DNA of 64,000 nt from positions 1,151,001 to 1,215,000 of the forward strand of contig OY288189.1 in the NCBI GenBank assembly GCA_958439205.1. The letters run 5' to 3'. Within the stretch, counting starts at the first letter, position 1. The number at the start of each line of letters is the position of its first letter. This DNA is from an uncultured Allorhizobium sp. (GTDB lineage: Bacteria > Pseudomonadota > Alphaproteobacteria > Rhizobiales > Rhizobiaceae). Of the stretch, positions 16,623 through 25,853 are shown one piece after another. The position numbers were made by a program, and so were the translations under genes. The notes under the pieces were generated by a model. That model did no database searches. It was not told where the DNA came from and saw only the letters and a list, made by a program, of their open reading frames with translations.

Positions 16623-18407
16623 TTAGTGGTTGTGACGGGGCGGCGTTTTGGAGATCTGACGGAAGTCTTCCGCATCACGAATGGTGGCCCCATCGGCGAG
16701 CTGGGTGACCGTCTGACGATAAAGACGCTGCCACGGGGTGGCATCCTTCGGTACCGCAGGTATGCCGTCCGCCTGGCGTTTCGCGATCTCGCTTTCGTCG
16801 ACCAGCATGTCACAGCGCCCTTGGTTGAGGTCGATCCGGATCGTGTCTCCCGTGCGCACCCAGGCAAGGCCGCCGCCTGCGGCACTTTCCGGCGATGCAT
16901 TGAGGATCGACGGGCTGTCGGCGGTGCCGGACTGCCGTCCGTCGCCGATCGTCGGCAGGCTGAGGATGCCCTGCTTGATCAGGTGATCCGGTGGCTGCAT
17001 GTTGACCACTTCCGCTGAGCCTGGCCAGCCGAGGGGGCCGGCGCCACGGATTACCAGGATGCAGTTCTCATCAATCTCGAGGGCGGGATCGTTGATCCGC
17101 CGGTGATAGTCCTCGGACCCGTCGAACACGATGGCGCGACCCTCGAAGACCCCTTCGCGTCCCTTTTCCTGAAGATAACGCTGGCGGAAGCCTTCGGAGA
17201 TGACGCTGGTCTTCATGATCGCGAAGTCGAAGAGATTGCCTTTCAACACGATGAAGCCGGCGCGCTCCCGCATCGGCTCATCGTAGGGCTTGATCACCTC
17301 GCGATCCGTCGCCTCCCTGCCTTGCAGGTTGTCGGCCATGGTCCGCCCGGTGACGGTGCGACAGGTTCCGTCGATCTTGCCGGCCTGCATCAGCTCCCAC
17401 ATGATGGCGGGCACACCACCGGCGCGGTGGAAACGTTCACCGAGATAGGCGCCGGCGGGTTGGACATTGGCAAGCAGCGGGATGTCGTAGCCGTGAACCT
17501 GCCAATCTTCGGGCAGAAGTTCGACGCCGGCATGCTTGGCCATGGCCATGAGATGCGGCTGGGCGTTCGTCGATCCGCCGATTGCGGAGTTGACGCGGAT
17601 GGCGTTCAGGAAGGCGTCGCGTGTCAGGATGTCTGACGGGCGAATGTCCTCAAGCACGAGTTCGACGGCCCGCTTTCCCGTGCGATAGGCCATCTGGCCG
17701 CGCTCGCGATAGGCGGCGGGAATGGCGGAGCAGCCGGTGAGCGACATGCCGAGCGCCTCTGCAATGGCGTTCATCGTCGAGGCCGTGCCCATGGTGTTGC
17801 AGTGACCGACGGAGGGTGCAGAATCGAGTGCCCGTTCCAAGAATTCCTCCTTGGTGATTTCGCCTGCCGCATATTTGCGGCGCGAACGCCAGATGACCGT
17901 GCCGGAACCCACCAGTTCGCCGTCGTGCCAGCCGTCCAGCATCGGGCCGCCTGACAGAACGATGGCCGGAATGTCGACCGTGGAGGCCGCCATCAGGGCC
18001 GAGGGGGTGGTCTTGTCGCAGCCTGTCGTCAGCACCACGCCATCGAAGGGGTAGCCGTAGAGCAGTTCGACAAGGCCGAGATAGGCGAGGTTGCGGTCGA
18101 GGGCTGCCGTCGGGCGCTTGCAGTTTTCGAACAGCGGATGCGACGGGAATTCGATCGGGATGCCGCCGGCATCACGGATGCCGTCGCGTACGCGCTTGGC
18201 GAGGTCGAGGTGATGGCGATTGCAGGGATTGATGTCCGAACCCGACTGGGCAATGCCGATGATCGGCTTGCCGGAACGCAGCTCTTCCGGAGTAGTGCCG
18301 TAGTTCATGAAGCGCTCGAGATAGAGCGCGGTCATGTCCAGATGATCGGGGTTGTCGAACCAGTCCTGCGAGCGAAGGCGGCGTTTCGGTTTTTCAGTTT
18401 CAGTCAT
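16623..18407 (-). CDS. IlvD/Edd-family sugar-acid dehydratase
   Basis: A 594-residue Fe-S dehydratase. Segments such as IGIAQSGSDINPCNRHH, TTGCDKTTP and GGSTNAQPHLMAMA carry the cluster-ligating cysteines and Mg-binding motifs of the IlvD/Edd family. Length and sequence place it with the aldonate dehydratases (L-arabonate, D-xylonate, galactonate type) rather than biosynthetic IlvD. It removes water from an aldonic acid to give a 2-keto-3-deoxy acid. The start is the ATG at 18407, in ATGACTGA overlapping the stop of the preceding gene. It is the last gene of a three-gene minus-strand operon. Confidence 0.88.
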   Translation of the reverse strand: MTETEKPKRRLRSQDWFDNPDHLDMTALYLERFMNYGTTPEELRSGKPIIGIAQSGSDINPCNRHHLDLAKRVRDGIRDAGGIPIEFPSHPLFENCKRPTAALDRNLAYLGLVELLYGYPFDGVVLTTGCDKTTPSALMAASTVDIPAIVLSGGPMLDGWHDGELVGSGTVIWRSRRKYAAGEITKEEFLERALDSAPSVGHCNTMGTASTMNAIAEALGMSLTGCSAIPAAYRERGQMAYRTGKRAVELVLEDIRPSDILTRDAFLNAIRVNSAIGGSTNAQPHLMAMAKHAGVELLPEDWQVHGYDIPLLANVQPAGAYLGERFHRAGGVPAIMWELMQAGKIDGTCRTVTGRTMADNLQGREATDREVIKPYDEPMRERAGFIVLKGNLFDFAIMKTSVISEGFRQRYLQEKGREGVFEGRAIVFDGSEDYHRRINDPALEIDENCILVIRGAGPLGWPGSAEVVNMQPPDHLIKQGILSLPTIGDGRQSGTADSPSILNASPESAAGGGLAWVRTGDTIRIDLNQGRCDMLVDESEIAKRQADGIPAVPKDATPWQRLYRQTVTQLADGATIRDAEDFRQISKTPPRHNH

Positions 18408-19302
18408 CGGCTGCACCTTTGCGGTGGTTGTGCTTTTCCAGGTGAAGGAGAAGGGCGCTGTGATCGAGGTCGCCGTTTCCGTCTGCCACGAAGTCGTCGA
18501 AGGCCTGGCGAATATCTGCCGTCAGCGGGAGTTCCAGGCCGTAGGTCTCGGCCATGGCGGCCACGGCATTCAGATCCTTCAATTGCAGGCGAGATGGGCC
18601 GCCGGGCTCGAAGCGCCGGTCCACCATGCGCTGGCCGTGCAGGTCCAGGATCCGGCTTTCGGCGAAGCCGCCGCGGATTGCCTCGCGGAACTTTTCGCGC
18701 GATGCGCCGCCTGCTTCCACCAGCATCATGGCTTCTGCCACGGCACCGATGGTGATTGCGACGATCTGCTGGTTGGCGAGCTTGCAGATCTGGCCTGCGC
18801 CGGACGGGCCGACATGGGTGATGCGGCCGAGCGGGGCGAAGACTTCCGCGAGGCTTTCGACAATGTCCGCGTCGCCGCCCGCCATGATCGCTAGCGTGCC
18901 GGCTTCAGCGCCCACGACGCCACCCGAGACAGGTGCGTCGACATGCGCGATGCCGAGCTTGGCAAGCCTTGCCGCGTGGTCTCTCGCCATCGGTGGTGCA
19001 ATCGAGGAGGTGTCGATGACGACGGCACCCTTCTTCAGAGCGGCTGCTGCGCCTTTGGCGAAGAGGACATCCTCGACTGCGGGACCGTCCGACAACATGG
19101 TCAAGACCACGTCGGCATCTTCTACGGCCTCTGCTGGACTGTTCGCCAGCCGCGCCCCGGCTGCTGCCAGTGGTTCGGCTTTGCTCACATCGCGGTTCCA
19201 AACCGTCACGGCAAAGTCTGCGGCGAGCAGACGGCGCGTCATTGGAGCGCCCATCAGCCCGGTCCCTAGAAAGGCGATCTGCCTTGTGGCTTTTTCCGTC
19301 AC
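18400..19302 (-). CDS. Beta-hydroxyacid dehydrogenase (NAD(P)-dependent)
   Basis: A 300-residue member of the 3-hydroxyisobutyrate dehydrogenase / tartronate-semialdehyde reductase / L-threonate dehydrogenase family. The Rossmann motif is FLGTGLMGAPMTRRLL. DAPVSGGVVGAEAGTLAIM is the substrate-binding signature, and GPSGAGQICKLANQ carries the catalytic Lys. Overlaps of four and eight bases with its neighbours show tight translational coupling in the operon. The likely job is oxidation or reduction of a small hydroxyacid made from the sugar acid; the substrate is not determined by sequence. Confidence 0.88.
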   Translation of the reverse strand: MTEKATRQIAFLGTGLMGAPMTRRLLAADFAVTVWNRDVSKAEPLAAAGARLANSPAEAVEDADVVLTMLSDGPAVEDVLFAKGAAAALKKGAVVIDTSSIAPPMARDHAARLAKLGIAHVDAPVSGGVVGAEAGTLAIMAGGDADIVESLAEVFAPLGRITHVGPSGAGQICKLANQQIVAITIGAVAEAMMLVEAGGASREKFREAIRGGFAESRILDLHGQRMVDRRFEPGGPSRLQLKDLNAVAAMAETYGLELPLTADIRQAFDDFVADGNGDLDHSALLLHLEKHNHRKGAADD

Positions 19303-20282
19303 AGTTTCCCTCCCAGTTCGTCCTCGATATGCACCCGGATGATCTCGTCAAAAGTGCTTTCCGCCGTGAAGCCGAGCGCGCGGGCGCGTGTTGCCTCGAA
19401 GCCGGGCGCCCATCCGGCGCAGATGCGCATGATCATCTCGTCGGGTTCATGACGGATCAGCTTGACGGCCTTTTCGCCCGCCGTGCGGCGCAATGCCTCG
19501 ATCTGTTCTCCGACGGTTGCGCTGAGGCCGGGCATCGAAAGGTTGCGTCGTGGGCCGACAGTTTCCAGATCGATCGTGGCGCCGTGAATCAGGAAGCCGA
19601 CGGCGGAGCGGGGGGAGGCGTGCCAGTGGCGGACGTCCTCGCTCACGGGGAGAACGGCTTCCTGGCCGACCAGCGGTTCCCGCAGGATGTTCGAGAAGAA
19701 GCCGGAGGCGGCCTTGTTCGGCTTGCCGGGACGAATGCAGATGGTCGGGAGGCGAATGCCGATGCCGTCGAAATAGCCTTTGCGGGAATAGTCCGAGAGC
19801 AGCAGTTCGCAGATCGCCTTCTGTGTGCCGTAGCTGGTGAGCGGCGTCGTGTGGAAATCGTCCGGGATCGGATAGGGGAGCGGTGCTCCGACGACCGCGA
19901 TCGACGATGTGAAGACGACCCGCGGACGGTATCCATCGACTATGTGGGCAAGGCGGATCGCTTCGAAGAGAAAGCGGGTTCCGTCCAGATTGATCTGGTA
20001 GCCCTTCTCGAAATCGAGTTCCGCTTCCCCGGAGACGATTGCCGCGAGATGGAAGATCACATCGGGACGGGCGGCGACCAGGCGTTCTGCTGCTGCGGGT
20101 TCGGAGAGGTCGACGGTCTCGATCGTTACTTTCCCGCCGAAGCCTGAAGGCGCCTCGGCTGCGACGACATCGGCAAGTGTCATCGCCGTGATCTGCTGTC
20201 CCTGCAGCTCGCCATCGCGCGTCAGTCTCCGCGCGAGCTTGCGGCCGACCATGCCGGCTGCACCAATGATCAGAATATGCAT
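19299..20282 (-). CDS. denD: DenD-like NAD-dependent sugar-acid dehydrogenase (extended SDR/epimerase fold)
   Basis: A 327-residue protein starting MHILIIGAAGMVGRKLARRL, an extended-SDR nucleotide-binding motif GxxGxxG. SYGTQKAICELL provides the catalytic Tyr-x-x-x-Lys, and RLPTICIRPGKPNKAASGFF is characteristic of D-erythronate dehydrogenase (DenD) and close relatives. DenD oxidises D-erythronate to 2-keto-erythronate, but the OtnK/OtnC/OtnI partners that complete that pathway are not in this cluster, so a different aldonic acid is possible. Start codon ATG at 20282; about 155 bases of divergent promoter separate it from the FAD-dependent dehydrogenase. Confidence 0.8.
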   Translation of the reverse strand: MHILIIGAAGMVGRKLARRLTRDGELQGQQITAMTLADVVAAEAPSGFGGKVTIETVDLSEPAAAERLVAARPDVIFHLAAIVSGEAELDFEKGYQINLDGTRFLFEAIRLAHIVDGYRPRVVFTSSIAVVGAPLPYPIPDDFHTTPLTSYGTQKAICELLLSDYSRKGYFDGIGIRLPTICIRPGKPNKAASGFFSNILREPLVGQEAVLPVSEDVRHWHASPRSAVGFLIHGATIDLETVGPRRNLSMPGLSATVGEQIEALRRTAGEKAVKLIRHEPDEMIMRICAGWAPGFEATRARALGFTAESTFDEIIRVHIEDELGGKL

Positions 20283-20356
20283 GAAATCGTTTCCTCCCGT
20301 GTCATTGTTCGACCCAGCGCCTTTCGACACAAGGGCCATTTGCAAAAACAATTTGT

Positions 20357-20375
20357 AAGGTTGTCTGATAACCTT
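20357..20375. promoter_or_regulatory. Candidate GntR operator, divergent promoter
   Basis: AAGGTTGTCTGATAACCTT, a 19-bp palindrome with one mismatched pair around a central T. The core TTGTCTGATAA matches the perfect site at 27908-27918 in 10 of 11 bases. It lies between the divergent denD-like operon and the FAD-dependent dehydrogenase gene, about 75 bases from each start. TTGTnnnACAA-type cores are common for FCD-subfamily GntR regulators, one of which is encoded at 21936. Confidence 0.6.
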
Positions 20376-20403
20376 ATATCATCCGGTTGAAAACCGAATT
20401 CTT

Positions 20404-20422
20404 GGCTCACAGGTCGTGAGCC
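20404..20422 (+). promoter_or_regulatory. Leader hairpin of the FAD-dependent dehydrogenase gene
   Basis: GGCTCAC-AGGTC-GTGAGCC: a perfect 7-bp stem ending 16 bases before the start codon and just before the GGGGGA ribosome-binding segment. It may stabilise the mRNA 5' end or tune translation. Confidence 0.4.
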
Positions 20423-20438
20423 GTCTGGGGGACTGCAG

Positions 20439-21902
20439 ATGGCCGTGGAAAGCCCGATACAACGAGACGATTTCAGCTCGAAAACCGAGGATGCCGCTTC
20501 GGCACTGGTGCGTTTGCTTGGCCCCGATCTGGTGTTGTGCGGCCCGGAGGTCGAGCGCTACTGCCGTGACTGGCATGGGGATGTCACGACGGGTGCGGTT
20601 GCGGTTGTTCGTCCGCGCAGCACATTGGAAGTTTCCGAAGCCGTGCGCGCCATCAGGTCGCTTGGCCTCCAGATCGTGCCGCAGGGCGGCAATACGGGTC
20701 TTGTTCTCGGCGCGACGCCGGACCAGCCGGCCAGCCAGGTCGTCATCAGCCTGGAGCGCATGACGGCGATCCGGCGCATCGATGCAGATGATTTCTCGGC
20801 CGTGGTTGAGGCCGGTGTCATCCTGTCTGAATTCAAGGACAGGGTGGAGGAGGCCGGCCTCTATTTCCCTCTCGCGCTCGGGGCGCAGGGATCCTGCCGG
20901 ATTGGCGGCAATGTCTCCACCAATGCCGGGGGGATCAATGTGCTCCGCTACGGCATGACGCGGGAACTCGTGCTTGGTCTGGAAGTGGTTCTTTCCGATG
21001 GTTCGATCTTCGAGGGCTTGTCGACCCTTCGGAAGGACAATCGCGGGATTGATTTGAAGCAGTTGTTTATCGGGGCCGAGGGCACACTCGGCATCATCAC
21101 GGCTGTTGCGTTCAAGCTGGCCCCACCGGCTGAAAAGGTGGCGACGGCCCTGCTTGGGCTCGGGGCTCTATCGGATGCGATCACGCTTTATCGCCGGGCA
21201 AGACGCGACTGCTGCGATCTCATGTCCGCATTCGAATTCATGCCGCCGGTCGCCTTTACCCTTGCCCAGGAAGCGATGCCGGATCTTAGCCTGCCGATGA
21301 GCGGTGACTATCCGGCCTATGTGCTGATGGAAATTTCCGGCTCGGGTCTCGTCGATATCGATGAATTGATGCAGCGTTTCCTTGAGGGCGTGATGGAGGA
21401 TGGTCTGGTGCTGGATGGCGTGATTGCCTCTTCGCGCAGCCAGGCAAAGACCCTCTGGCTCTTCCGGGAAGGCATGAACGAGGGGCAGGCCAAACGCGGG
21501 GCGCATCTGCGAACGGACGTGTCCGTGCCGTTGTCGCGCCTTCCGGAATTCGTCGAGAAGGCGGAGGCTGAAATCGCAGCGCGGCTGCCCGATTGCCTTT
21601 GCGTGTCCTATGGCCATGTCGGCGATGGCAATGTCCATCTCAATGTGCTCCCGCCGGGCGGGCTGACGCGCGAAGACGTTGCGCAGCGGATCTACACGGC
21701 CAAAGGGATCGTCAATGCGGTGCTCGACGGGTTTGGCGGCTCGATCAGCGCCGAGCATGGGATCGGTCGTCTGAAGAAGCCGGACTTTCTGGCGCGCGTG
21801 CCGCCCACGCAATTGCAACTGCTGACAGTGATCAAGCGGGCGATTGATCCTGCGGGGATCATGAACCCCGGTTGCCAATTGAATTCTGGTGCGGATTCAT
21901 GA
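20439..21902 (+). CDS. FAD-linked D-2-hydroxyacid dehydrogenase (GlcD-like)
   Basis: A 487-residue flavoprotein of the GlcD / D-lactate / D-2-hydroxyglutarate dehydrogenase family. The FAD-binding PCMH domain (about 45-230) has VPQGGNTGLVLGATP and GSCRIGGNVSTNAGG; the C-terminal FAD-oxidase domain ends with VSYGHVGDGNVHLNVLPP and SAEHGIGRLKK, whose His and Glu form the metal-dependent active site. It oxidises a D-2-hydroxyacid (lactate, glycolate, hydroxyglutarate or similar) to the 2-keto acid. In this cluster it would handle a product of sugar-acid cleavage. The regulator gene follows 33 bases later. Confidence 0.88.
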   Translation: MAVESPIQRDDFSSKTEDAASALVRLLGPDLVLCGPEVERYCRDWHGDVTTGAVAVVRPRSTLEVSEAVRAIRSLGLQIVPQGGNTGLVLGATPDQPASQVVISLERMTAIRRIDADDFSAVVEAGVILSEFKDRVEEAGLYFPLALGAQGSCRIGGNVSTNAGGINVLRYGMTRELVLGLEVVLSDGSIFEGLSTLRKDNRGIDLKQLFIGAEGTLGIITAVAFKLAPPAEKVATALLGLGALSDAITLYRRARRDCCDLMSAFEFMPPVAFTLAQEAMPDLSLPMSGDYPAYVLMEISGSGLVDIDELMQRFLEGVMEDGLVLDGVIASSRSQAKTLWLFREGMNEGQAKRGAHLRTDVSVPLSRLPEFVEKAEAEIAARLPDCLCVSYGHVGDGNVHLNVLPPGGLTREDVAQRIYTAKGIVNAVLDGFGGSISAEHGIGRLKKPDFLARVPPTQLQLLTVIKRAIDPAGIMNPGCQLNSGADS

Positions 21903-21935
21903 AATACCGGAGCGGTGGCAAGGAGACCAGCAGGC

Positions 21936-22664
21936 ATGTCGATCGACCTCGGGCAGATCAGCTTTGGACAAATCAGGCGTAGTGAACACTTGCCTGCCCG
22001 GATCGCCGTGCAACTGGCCGAGGAGATCAGCCAGGGGCGATTGAAGCCCGGCGAGCGTTTGCCGACGGAGCATGTGCTTGCCAAGACCCTCGGGGTTAGC
22101 CGCTCTGTCGTGCGCGAGGCCATTGCACAATTGCGCAATGAAGGCCTGGTGGAAACCCGGCAGGGCGTGGGCGCCTTCGTCAGCGAGCCCTCGGCACGGC
22201 CAATCCGCATCAAGGACGGCGAGCTTTCCACGCCCCAGAGTTTTCGCGCCCTGTTCCAGTTGCGCGTTCCGCTGGAGATCGAGGCGGCAGGCCTGGCAGC
22301 CGTCCATCATACAGCTGACGATCTCGCGAAGATCGATGAAGCCCTGTCGCGCATGACCGGTGCCGAAAAGTGGACGGAGCAGGGGATCGTCGCCGATCTC
22401 GCCTTCCACCGTGCGGTGGCCGAGGCGACCCATAACGAGTATTTTGCACTTTTCATCGGTTTCATTGCCGAGCGCATCAGTCTTGCCATTGATGCCGCTC
22501 GCTCGCGTGCCGTTCTGGAGGAGATCGTCGAGGTGACGATCGCAGAACATGTGCGGCTCAGAGATGCGATTGCCAAGCGCGACCCTGTCGCTGCTCGTGA
22601 GGCGATGCGCGGCCATCTGCATGGGGCTGCCAGCCGCATCGATCTCAGCCTCGAGCAATTCTGA
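21936..22664 (+). CDS. FCD-subfamily GntR transcriptional regulator
   Basis: A 242-residue regulator. The winged helix (about 20-90) has LPTEHVLAKTLGVSRSVVREAIAQLRNEGLVETRQGVGAFV, a textbook GntR recognition segment. The FCD effector domain (about 105-235) has the metal/ligand residues in DLAFHRAVAEATHN (Asp, His), EHVRLRDAI (His) and MRGHLHG (His). Start ATG 21936 follows AAGGAGA; a GTG at 21915 is less likely. It probably represses the divergent denD-like operon, the FAH/TRAP operon and the EamA gene through the shared TTGTCtGACAA sites, and is relieved by a sugar acid or its 2-keto-3-deoxy product. Confidence 0.9.
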   Translation: MSIDLGQISFGQIRRSEHLPARIAVQLAEEISQGRLKPGERLPTEHVLAKTLGVSRSVVREAIAQLRNEGLVETRQGVGAFVSEPSARPIRIKDGELSTPQSFRALFQLRVPLEIEAAGLAAVHHTADDLAKIDEALSRMTGAEKWTEQGIVADLAFHRAVAEATHNEYFALFIGFIAERISLAIDAARSRAVLEEIVEVTIAEHVRLRDAIAKRDPVAAREAMRGHLHGAASRIDLSLEQF

Positions 22665-22752
22665 TACGGGACGACCGTTGGCCGGTTGTCCACAAGGATG
22701 CCTTTCGGGCTAGACAGCCGGAATTTCTGACCATATGAATGCAGGTCAACAG

Positions 22753-22771
22753 TTGTCAGACATCCTGACAA
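22753..22771. promoter_or_regulatory. Candidate GntR operator before FAH/TRAP operon
   Basis: TTGTCAGACATCCTGACAA. The left part TTGTCAGACA matches the TTGTCnGACAA core apart from its last base, and the whole is an interrupted inverted repeat TTGTCAG-N5-CTGACAA. It lies about 50 bases before the TTG start of the FAH-superfamily gene and would overlap the promoter. Confidence 0.55.
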
Positions 22772-22822
22772 TATGGCAGGGCGATAGGAGCGCCGTGCCG
22801 TAGGACATGGAGGAGGTCCATC

Positions 22823-23992
22823 TTGCTGCGTCGAGAACGTCTGGAGTCCGTCTATATTTTGCCCTCGGATGCGTCCGATGCGGTGCTGGTCGGGCGTGTC
22901 TGGTCCAATGCGGCCGGCGGGCCATGCCCGGTCTTGATCCGCGACGGAAAGGTCCTCGACCTCACGGCGCTTTCGCCGACAGTTTCAGGTCTGTTTGAAA
23001 TTGAAGATCTTGCCGAGCGCCTGGCGACCCAGGATGGCCTGACGGATCTCGGCGCGCTGGACCAGTTCCTCTCCGGCGAGGCAGGTCATCTGCTCGCGCC
23101 CATCGACCTCCAGGCGGTCAAGGCAGCAGGCGTCACCTTTGCCGACAGCATGCTTGAGCGGGTGATCGAAGAGCAGGCGAAGGGGGATGCGGGCCGGGCG
23201 CAGGCGATCCGGGAAAAGCTGGCACCTGTTTTGGGCGGCAGTCTGCGTGGCCTCGTTGCAGGCTCCGAACAGGCCGCCAAAGTGAAGGCCCTGCTGCAGG
23301 ATATGGGGCTGTGGTCGCAGTATCTCGAAGTCGGCATCGGGCCAGACGCCGAGATATTCACCAAGGCGCAGCCGATGTCTTCGGTCACTTGTGGTGACAC
23401 AGTCGGTATTCATCCGATCTCGCAGTGGAACAATCCGGAGCCTGAAATCGTTCTTGCCGTTCGTTCCGACGGCAAGGTCATCGGTGCGACGCTCGGCAAT
23501 GACGTCAACCTGCGGGATGTCGAAGGTCGGTCGGCTCTGCTGCTCGGCAAGGCGAAGGACAATAATGCGTCCTGCTCGATCGGGCCCTTCGTCAGGCTCT
23601 TCCATGGTGGCTTCACGATGGATGTGCTGCGGACGGTTCGCGTTTCCCTGCTGGTGCGGGGTGAGGACGGTTTCGAGATGACGGGGGAAAGTCCGATGGA
23701 AGCGATCAGCCGCACGCCGGAAAACCTGGCCTCGCAATTGCGCAACCGCAATCATCAATATCCCGACGGCGCTATTCTGTTTCTTGGCACCATGTTCGCT
23801 CCGGTCAAGGATCGGCGCGGTGCGGGCCTCGGATTCACCCACGAAGTGGGCGACCGGGTGGAGATTGCAACGCCGAAGCTCGGGCGTCTGGTGAACTGGG
23901 TCGACCGGACCGACGCCTGCCCGGAATGGACCTTCGGTACGCGGGCTCTGTTCGAGAACCTTGCCCGTCGCGGCCTGCTGCAAGGGAGCTGA
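22823..23992 (+). CDS. FAH-superfamily enzyme (2-keto-3-deoxy-acid dehydratase/hydrolase, XylX-like)
   Basis: A 389-residue protein of the fumarylacetoacetate hydrolase superfamily. NNPEPEIVLAV (metal Glu), VIGATLGNDVNLRDVEGRSA (metal Asp) and LGKAKDNNASCSIGPFV (Lys) form the active site. Its length and the long N-terminal domain resemble Caulobacter XylX and related 2-keto-3-deoxy-pentonate dehydratases rather than the 280-residue hydrolases. It probably acts on the product of the IlvD-type dehydratase encoded at 16623. The start is a TTG at 22823, set by a GGAGGAGGT Shine-Dalgarno; 2,4-diketo-acid hydrolase is an alternative activity. Confidence 0.8.
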   Translation: MLRRERLESVYILPSDASDAVLVGRVWSNAAGGPCPVLIRDGKVLDLTALSPTVSGLFEIEDLAERLATQDGLTDLGALDQFLSGEAGHLLAPIDLQAVKAAGVTFADSMLERVIEEQAKGDAGRAQAIREKLAPVLGGSLRGLVAGSEQAAKVKALLQDMGLWSQYLEVGIGPDAEIFTKAQPMSSVTCGDTVGIHPISQWNNPEPEIVLAVRSDGKVIGATLGNDVNLRDVEGRSALLLGKAKDNNASCSIGPFVRLFHGGFTMDVLRTVRVSLLVRGEDGFEMTGESPMEAISRTPENLASQLRNRNHQYPDGAILFLGTMFAPVKDRRGAGLGFTHEVGDRVEIATPKLGRLVNWVDRTDACPEWTFGTRALFENLARRGLLQGS

Positions 23993-23996
23993 GGGC

Positions 23997-24530
23997 ATGT
24001 CCAAGGCGGTCAACCTGTTCTACCGGTTTCTCGAATTGCTCCTGATCCTGCTGTTGAGCGGCATGGCGATCATGGTCTTCGTCAATGTCGTATTGCGGTA
24101 TGCCTTCAATTCAGGCCTCACGGTCTCGGATGAAATGGCGCGCTATTTCTTCGTCTGGCTGACCTTCATCGGCGCCGTTGTCGGATTTCGCGAACATGGC
24201 CATCTCGGGGTTGAATCCCTCGTTGCAATGTTCGGGAGACGCGGCCGGGTCATCTGCATGATCCTGAGCAATATCCTGATCCTCGGCGTTTCATTGCTGT
24301 TCTTCTGGGGCACGTGGAAGCAGTTGCCGATCAATGCCAGCATGAGTGCGCCGGTTACGGGGCTTTCCATGGGCTGGGTCTATGGCATCGGTTTCTTCAC
24401 CGGCGCAGGCTGTGGTCTGATCGCGCTTGAGCGTCTCTTCCGCCTGTTCACGGGGCGCGTCACCGACAGTGAAATCGCAGCTTTCGCCGGCGAACACCAA
24501 GGTGTCGAGAAGCTGGTGGAGCGCGCCTGA
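23997..24530 (+). CDS. TRAP transporter small membrane subunit (DctQ family)
   Basis: A 177-residue protein with four membrane helices (about 12-35, 48-68, 85-110, 125-148). YAFNSGLTVSDEMARYFFVWLTFIGA is the recognisable DctQ core (helix 2, with the 'E..R..f.W..f.Ga' motif). It starts four bases after the FAH gene stop and its TGA overlaps the ATG of the large subunit by one base. DctQ forms a complex with DctM for sodium-driven uptake of an organic or sugar acid. Confidence 0.9.
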   Translation: MSKAVNLFYRFLELLLILLLSGMAIMVFVNVVLRYAFNSGLTVSDEMARYFFVWLTFIGAVVGFREHGHLGVESLVAMFGRRGRVICMILSNILILGVSLLFFWGTWKQLPINASMSAPVTGLSMGWVYGIGFFTGAGCGLIALERLFRLFTGRVTDSEIAAFAGEHQGVEKLVERA

Positions 24531-25807
24531 TGACCCTTATCGTCTTTATCGTCTCGCTGCTCGGTTCCATGGCCATCGGCGTACCGGTGGCATTTTCGCT
24601 GATGTTCTGCGGCGTTGCCCTCATGTTTTACATGGGCATGTTCAACAGCCAGATCATTGCCCAGAACATGATCGCGGGCGCTGACACATTTACCTTGCTG
24701 GCGATCCCCTTCTTCGTTCTGGCCGGCGAGTTGATGAATTCCGGCGGCCTTTCCAAGCGCATCATCGAGTTCGCAATTGCCTGTGTCGGCCATATCAGGG
24801 GCGGCCTCGGCATTGTCGCCATCATGGCAGCCGTCATCATGGCCAGCATTTCCGGGTCGGCCGCTGCCGATACGGCAGCGCTTGCCGCGATCCTCATTCC
24901 GATGATGGCAAAGGCGGGATACAACGTGCCGCGATCCGCCGGGCTTATCGCATCCGGGGGCATTATCGCCCCGGTCATCCCACCCTCCATGGCATTCATC
25001 GTCTTCGGCGTTGCTGCCAATGTCTCGATTACCCAGCTCTTCATGGCAGGGATCGTGCCTGGCATCCTGATGGGTCTCGCACTTGTCGTTGCCTGGCAGA
25101 TCGTTGTCCGCAAAGACAACGTCCAGCCCCTGCCCAAAGCCCCTGCCAAGGAGCGGCTGCGCGTCACCGGGCGTGCTGCCTGGGCGCTTGGCATGCCCGT
25201 CATCATCCTCGGCGGCATCAAAGCTGGCGTGGTCACGCCCACGGAGGCCGCCGTCATTGCGGCTGCCTATGCCATGTTTGTGGGCATGGTGATCTATCGC
25301 GAACTGAAACCTAAGGATTTGCCAAAGGTCATCCTTCAAGCGGCCAAGACAACCTCGATCATCATGTTCCTGGTCTGCGCTGCTCTGGTCTCCGCCTGGC
25401 TGATTACCGCTGCCAATATTCCAGGTGAAATCACGGGTTACATCGAGCCCCTGATCGACCGGCCCATCTTGCTGATGTTCGTCATCATGCTGCTGGTGCT
25501 CGTCGTTGGAACAGCGCTGGACCTCACGCCAACCATCCTGATCCTGACCCCTGTCCTGATGCCGATCATCAAGCAGGCGGGCATCGATCCGGTGTATTTC
25601 GGCGTCATGTTCATCATGAACTGCTGCATCGGCTTGATCACCCCGCCGGTCGGCGTCGTGCTCAACGTCGTCAGTGGCGTCGGGCGTGTGCCGCTCGGGA
25701 AGGTGATTACGGGCGTCACGCCGTTCCTGTTGGCGCAGGTCCTGGTGCTCCTGCTGCTCGTCTTGTTTCCCGACATCGTCATCGTGCCGGCCCAGTGGCT
25801 GCGGTGA
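24530..25807 (+). CDS. TRAP transporter large membrane subunit (DctM family)
   Basis: A 425-residue permease with about 12 helices. LLAIPFFVLAGELMNSGGL, SISGSAAADTAALAAILIP and IAPVIPPSMAFIVFG are the hallmark DctM segments of the first repeat; CCIGLITPPVGVVLNVVSGV is the matching part of the second repeat. It works with the DctQ subunit and the DctP-type binding protein encoded next. The organisation Q-M-P is the reverse of the commoner P-Q-M order. Confidence 0.93.
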   Translation: MTLIVFIVSLLGSMAIGVPVAFSLMFCGVALMFYMGMFNSQIIAQNMIAGADTFTLLAIPFFVLAGELMNSGGLSKRIIEFAIACVGHIRGGLGIVAIMAAVIMASISGSAAADTAALAAILIPMMAKAGYNVPRSAGLIASGGIIAPVIPPSMAFIVFGVAANVSITQLFMAGIVPGILMGLALVVAWQIVVRKDNVQPLPKAPAKERLRVTGRAAWALGMPVIILGGIKAGVVTPTEAAVIAAAYAMFVGMVIYRELKPKDLPKVILQAAKTTSIIMFLVCAALVSAWLITAANIPGEITGYIEPLIDRPILLMFVIMLLVLVVGTALDLTPTILILTPVLMPIIKQAGIDPVYFGVMFIMNCCIGLITPPVGVVLNVVSGVGRVPLGKVITGVTPFLLAQVLVLLLLVLFPDIVIVPAQWLR

Positions 25808-25853
25808 AGACTGCTACTGAACCAACTCATTTCAATCCAAGGGAGGATATATC

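Noticed and set aside
16623..20282. Complete D-erythronate pathway (denD-otnK-otnC-otnI)
   Set aside because: Only the DenD-like protein is present; the kinase, aldolase-type decarboxylase and isomerase are missing, so the pathway name was not used for the cluster.
22685..22695. TTGTCCACAAG as a further GntR operator
   Set aside because: Its half-site spacing is one base shorter and the GAC half is not preserved, so it differs from the TTGTCnGACAA sites.
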